Of a stretch of 7,109 nt of DNA, positions 5,436-7,109 are shown in pieces. The position numbers and the translations under genes are program-made. This stretch comes from Myxococcales bacterium. GTDB taxonomy: Bacteria; Myxococcota; Polyangia; Polyangiales; Polyangiaceae. Every line of letters starts with the position of its first letter. Within the stretch, counting starts at the first letter, position 1. Under the pieces are notes generated by a model. That model saw nothing but the letters and a program-made list of their open reading frames with translations, searched no databases and had not been told where the DNA came from. The stretch is from assembly GCA_003151595.1 (NCBI GenBank), contig PLXW01000101.1:1-7109 (forward strand), written 5' to 3'.

Positions 5436-6803
5436 TCACCCCCCGCAGCACTTCTTGAACTTCGCGCCGCTCCCGCACGAGCACGGATCGTTGCGACCGA
5501 GCTTCGGTCCCGCGCGAACCACCGGCTCGGGCGTCGGCCCGCGCCGCCGCTGGAAGATCGCGGCGAGGGCCTGCGGCGGCCACTCGATGCGAAGCGCGCG
5601 CTCCATGTCACTCGGGTAGTAGAGCTCCTCGGCGCTGGCGAGCTTCGCCACCCACGGCAGCGAGTCGAAGGCGAACGGCTCGAGGGCGTCGCCTGCGTAG
5701 TTCGCCGAGACCAGGAGGGCGAGCTCACGGGGAACGTCTTCGGCGCGCGTGAACTTGAAGGGGGCCCCTTGGGGGAGAGGCTCGCCGAGGTCGACCATCA
5801 GGTTCGCGCCGAAGATCGCGACGTCGCGCGTGCACCCTTCCGGGTCTTCGAACGCGCGCTCGCTGGCGGCCACGACGCACGCGATCCACTTGGCGTCTGC
5901 GGCGTCGTTGGCCACCGTCGCTCCGATCACGCGGCGCGCCTCGTCGCGGTGGCGCGCGTGACGGAGCCCCACGGCCGTCAACGCCAGCGCCGCGTCGAAG
6001 CGCGCGAGCGGATCGCCCGGCGTCGCGAGGATGCGCTTGTAGGCGGGAATGAAGTGCCTTCCCATCCGCGCCGCCGCCCACGCGCCGCGCATCGCGATCG
6101 CATGCACTTGCTCGACGGTCGCGAAATAGGTGGGACCGGAGGAACGCGTCCACGCCTTTCCCCACTCCTCGACGAACGCCAGATCGCCCATCGCCGCCAG
6201 CGCGTAGCGCGCCCCGAGGGCATGCATCGAATTCCAGAGCAGGTCGATCGCGGAGTGTGTGCGGCGGTTGCTTCCGTACTGCTTCAGCTTGGTCGTGAGA
6301 AACGTGTCGCGCAGCGACCGCATCTCCGTGAGCGAGGCGAAGGCGTCATCGAGGAACTGCCCGTCCATGATCGGACACCACGCGGCGATCGCCTTGAACT
6401 CCTCGCGCGAAAGGCGCCAGGCGCGTGTCAGCAAGAGGCCGAGCACGTCCACCGGCTCCATGCCCGGCGGGACCACCTCCTTGGCGATCTCCATGCGCGA
6501 CCGTGACTCCGCCACCCGCGCCGAGAACGCCTCGACCTGCGCGCGCGACAGGACGGTCAGGTTCTTGGGGGTCATCTCGGCCCCCAGCGCCGTGACGAAC
6601 TTCCCCTCGCGCGTCACGACGATGTACGGACCCGCCCCTGCCTCACCCAGCGCCAGCGCGACCCGCTCCTCTTCCTTCTGGAGGCGGGCGTAGTGCAGGA
6701 TCCACCGCACCCGCTCCTCGTCCCGATAGAGCCCGAGGGCGAAGTCGGTGAGGGATCGCGGCACCCGATCGAGGCGCTCGAGGAAATGGGCGGCGTGGGA
6801 CAC
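5436..6803 (-). CDS. Uncharacterised 455-aa protein with C-terminal SEC-C zinc motif
   Basis: The last 20 residues (about 434-453) form a SEC-C motif, LGRNDPCSCGSGAKFKKCC. The zinc ligands are C441, C443 and the C452-C453 pair, as at the C-terminus of SecA and many unrelated proteins, where the motif binds zinc and mediates contact with a partner such as SecB or the ribosome. The preceding 430 residues match no family I recognise. They look mostly alpha-helical and soluble, with no signal peptide or membrane segment. Ala/Arg/Leu-rich stretches around 225-330 could form helical repeats. No enzyme motif is apparent. GTG 6803 gives MSHAAHFLERLDRVPRSLTDFALGLYRDEERVRW; it lacks a ribosome binding site, and the next in-frame GTG is 13 codons later, so the start is moderately uncertain. 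It is transcribed divergently from rpsL and ends at its own hairpin terminator. No functional link to the neighbours is evident. Confidence 0.85.
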   Translation of the reverse strand: MSHAAHFLERLDRVPRSLTDFALGLYRDEERVRWILHYARLQKEEERVALALGEAGAGPYIVVTREGKFVTALGAEMTPKNLTVLSRAQVEAFSARVAESRSRMEIAKEVVPPGMEPVDVLGLLLTRAWRLSREEFKAIAAWCPIMDGQFLDDAFASLTEMRSLRDTFLTTKLKQYGSNRRTHSAIDLLWNSMHALGARYALAAMGDLAFVEEWGKAWTRSSGPTYFATVEQVHAIAMRGAWAAARMGRHFIPAYKRILATPGDPLARFDAALALTAVGLRHARHRDEARRVIGATVANDAADAKWIACVVAASERAFEDPEGCTRDVAIFGANLMVDLGEPLPQGAPFKFTRAEDVPRELALLVSANYAGDALEPFAFDSLPWVAKLASAEELYYPSDMERALRIEWPPQALAAIFQRRRGPTPEPVVRAGPKLGRNDPCSCGSGAKFKKCCGG

Positions 6804-6846
6804 GGGAGGACACGCATACTGCCCGCGAATTGCCGGGTTTGCGCGC

Positions 6847-6874
6847 TTGACAGCGTGGTCCCCGCGAGTAGAGT
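6847..6874 (+). promoter_or_regulatory. Sigma70-type promoter of rpsL
   Basis: TTGACA (6847-6852) is a perfect -35 hexamer. After 16 bp comes TAGAGT (6869-6874), matching TATAAT at four of six. The predicted start is near 6881, giving a leader of about 90 nt before the rpsL ATG. It is the only + strand promoter in the window with a recognisable -35. It explains how rpsL is expressed although separated from rpoBC. The -35 is 43 bp from the divergent SEC-C start codon. Confidence 0.75.
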
Positions 6875-6883
6875 GCGCGTCCC

Positions 6884-6920
6884 CGTAGCCCGGGATGCCT
6901 TTGTCTGCATCGGGTCTACG
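6884..6920 (+). promoter_or_regulatory. Stem-loop at the 5' end of the rpsL leader
   Basis: CGTAGCCC (6884-6891) pairs with GGG (6912-6914) and CTACG (6916-6920), and GATGC (6894-6898) pairs with GCATC (6907-6911). That gives 13 base pairs with a GG bulge at 6892-6893, a single T bulge at 6915 and an 8-nt loop. If transcription starts near 6881, this hairpin forms the very 5' end of the mRNA. It could stabilise the transcript or take part in ribosomal-protein feedback. There is no T run behind it, so it is not an intrinsic terminator. Confidence 0.55.
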
Positions 6921-6971
6921 TAGCGGGTCTCGCTTCGGCTCTCGTTATTGGCGCGGAAACCTCGGAAAAAC

Positions 6972-7109
6972 ATGCCGACCATCAATCAGCTGATCAACCA
7001 TGGCCGCCTCGCGGCCCGCGTGAAGACCGCGTCGCCGGCGCTCAAGAGCTGCCCGCAGAAGCGCGGCGTGTGCGTTCGCGTGTACACGACGACCCCGAAG
7101 AAGCCGAAC
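6972..7109 (+). CDS. rpsL: 30S ribosomal protein S12, N-terminal 46 residues (3'-truncated by window)
   Basis: S12 is a decoding-site protein of the small subunit. The frame begins [12 protein letters not shown] and continues through [14 protein letters not shown] and [12 protein letters not shown], the S12 signature, up to the window end on a codon boundary. Spacing matches E. coli S12 residue for residue, so K43 and K44 correspond to the PKKP lysines where streptomycin-resistance changes occur; both are wild type. The segment between the start motif and SPAL (LAARVKTA) is less lysine-rich than in many S12 proteins. ATG 6972 is fixed by the conserved N-terminus. Only a weak purine stretch (CGGAAA) precedes it. 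It is probably the first gene of the str unit (rpsL-rpsG-fusA-tuf), whose remainder is outside the window. Confidence 0.98.
   Translation, partial: MPTINQLINHGRLAARVKTASPALKSCPQKRGVCVRVYTTTPKKPN

Noticed and set aside
6614..6985. Minus-strand open frame overlapping the rpsL promoter and start
   Set aside because: It would run through the rpsL promoter and leader and through the SEC-C start in another frame. Its translation has no domain signal.

Overview
This is high-GC bacterial DNA, with coding regions dominated by G/C at third codon positions. The 3' part of rpoC is on the left and the 5' end of rpsL is on the right. Between them lie about 5 kb of accessory genes. The gene content suggests a Myxococcota (deltaproteobacterial) genome, possibly Polyangia: a small membrane protein beginning NPYAPP, an AraC/VOC pair, a Uma2-type nuclease and a SEC-C protein. 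That assignment is an inference from gene style, not a database match.

Layout. Positions 1-1899 (+) hold the last 632 residues of RNA polymerase beta', followed by a possible hairpin terminator. Three + strand genes follow: a three-helix membrane protein with a PH-like core (2002-2808), an AraC-family regulator with a DUF6597-like N-terminus (2855-3610), and a small VOC/glyoxalase-fold protein 23 nt further on (3634-4020). Positions 4021-4247 are filled by an array of 12-bp dyads spaced 21-22 bp apart, forming a 43-44 bp tandem repeat. It lies exactly between two converging stop codons. On the minus strand are a SpoU/TrmH-type RNA 2'-O-methyltransferase (4770-4249), a frameshifted and internally deleted Uma2-family gene just upstream of it (5295-4781), and a 455-aa protein ending in a SEC-C zinc motif (6803-5436) with its own hairpin/U-tract terminator. 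A sigma70-type promoter and a leader with a 5'-proximal hairpin then precede rpsL (6972 onward, cut by the window end).

How it fits together. rpoBC and rpsL-rpsG-fusA-tuf are adjacent in many bacteria. Here the two housekeeping blocks have been separated, and rpsL has a recognisable promoter of its own. The accessory genes do not form an obvious single pathway. The AraC and VOC genes are the best candidate functional pair. Uma2 and the methyltransferase look like a former two-gene transcription unit. A shared property of the accessory block is that four starts have a TANNNT/TATAAT-like hexamer only 6-7 nt upstream and no Shine-Dalgarno sequence, which points to leaderless transcripts. The most unusual features are the dyad array, the leaderless-type starts and the split of the rpoC-rpsL junction.
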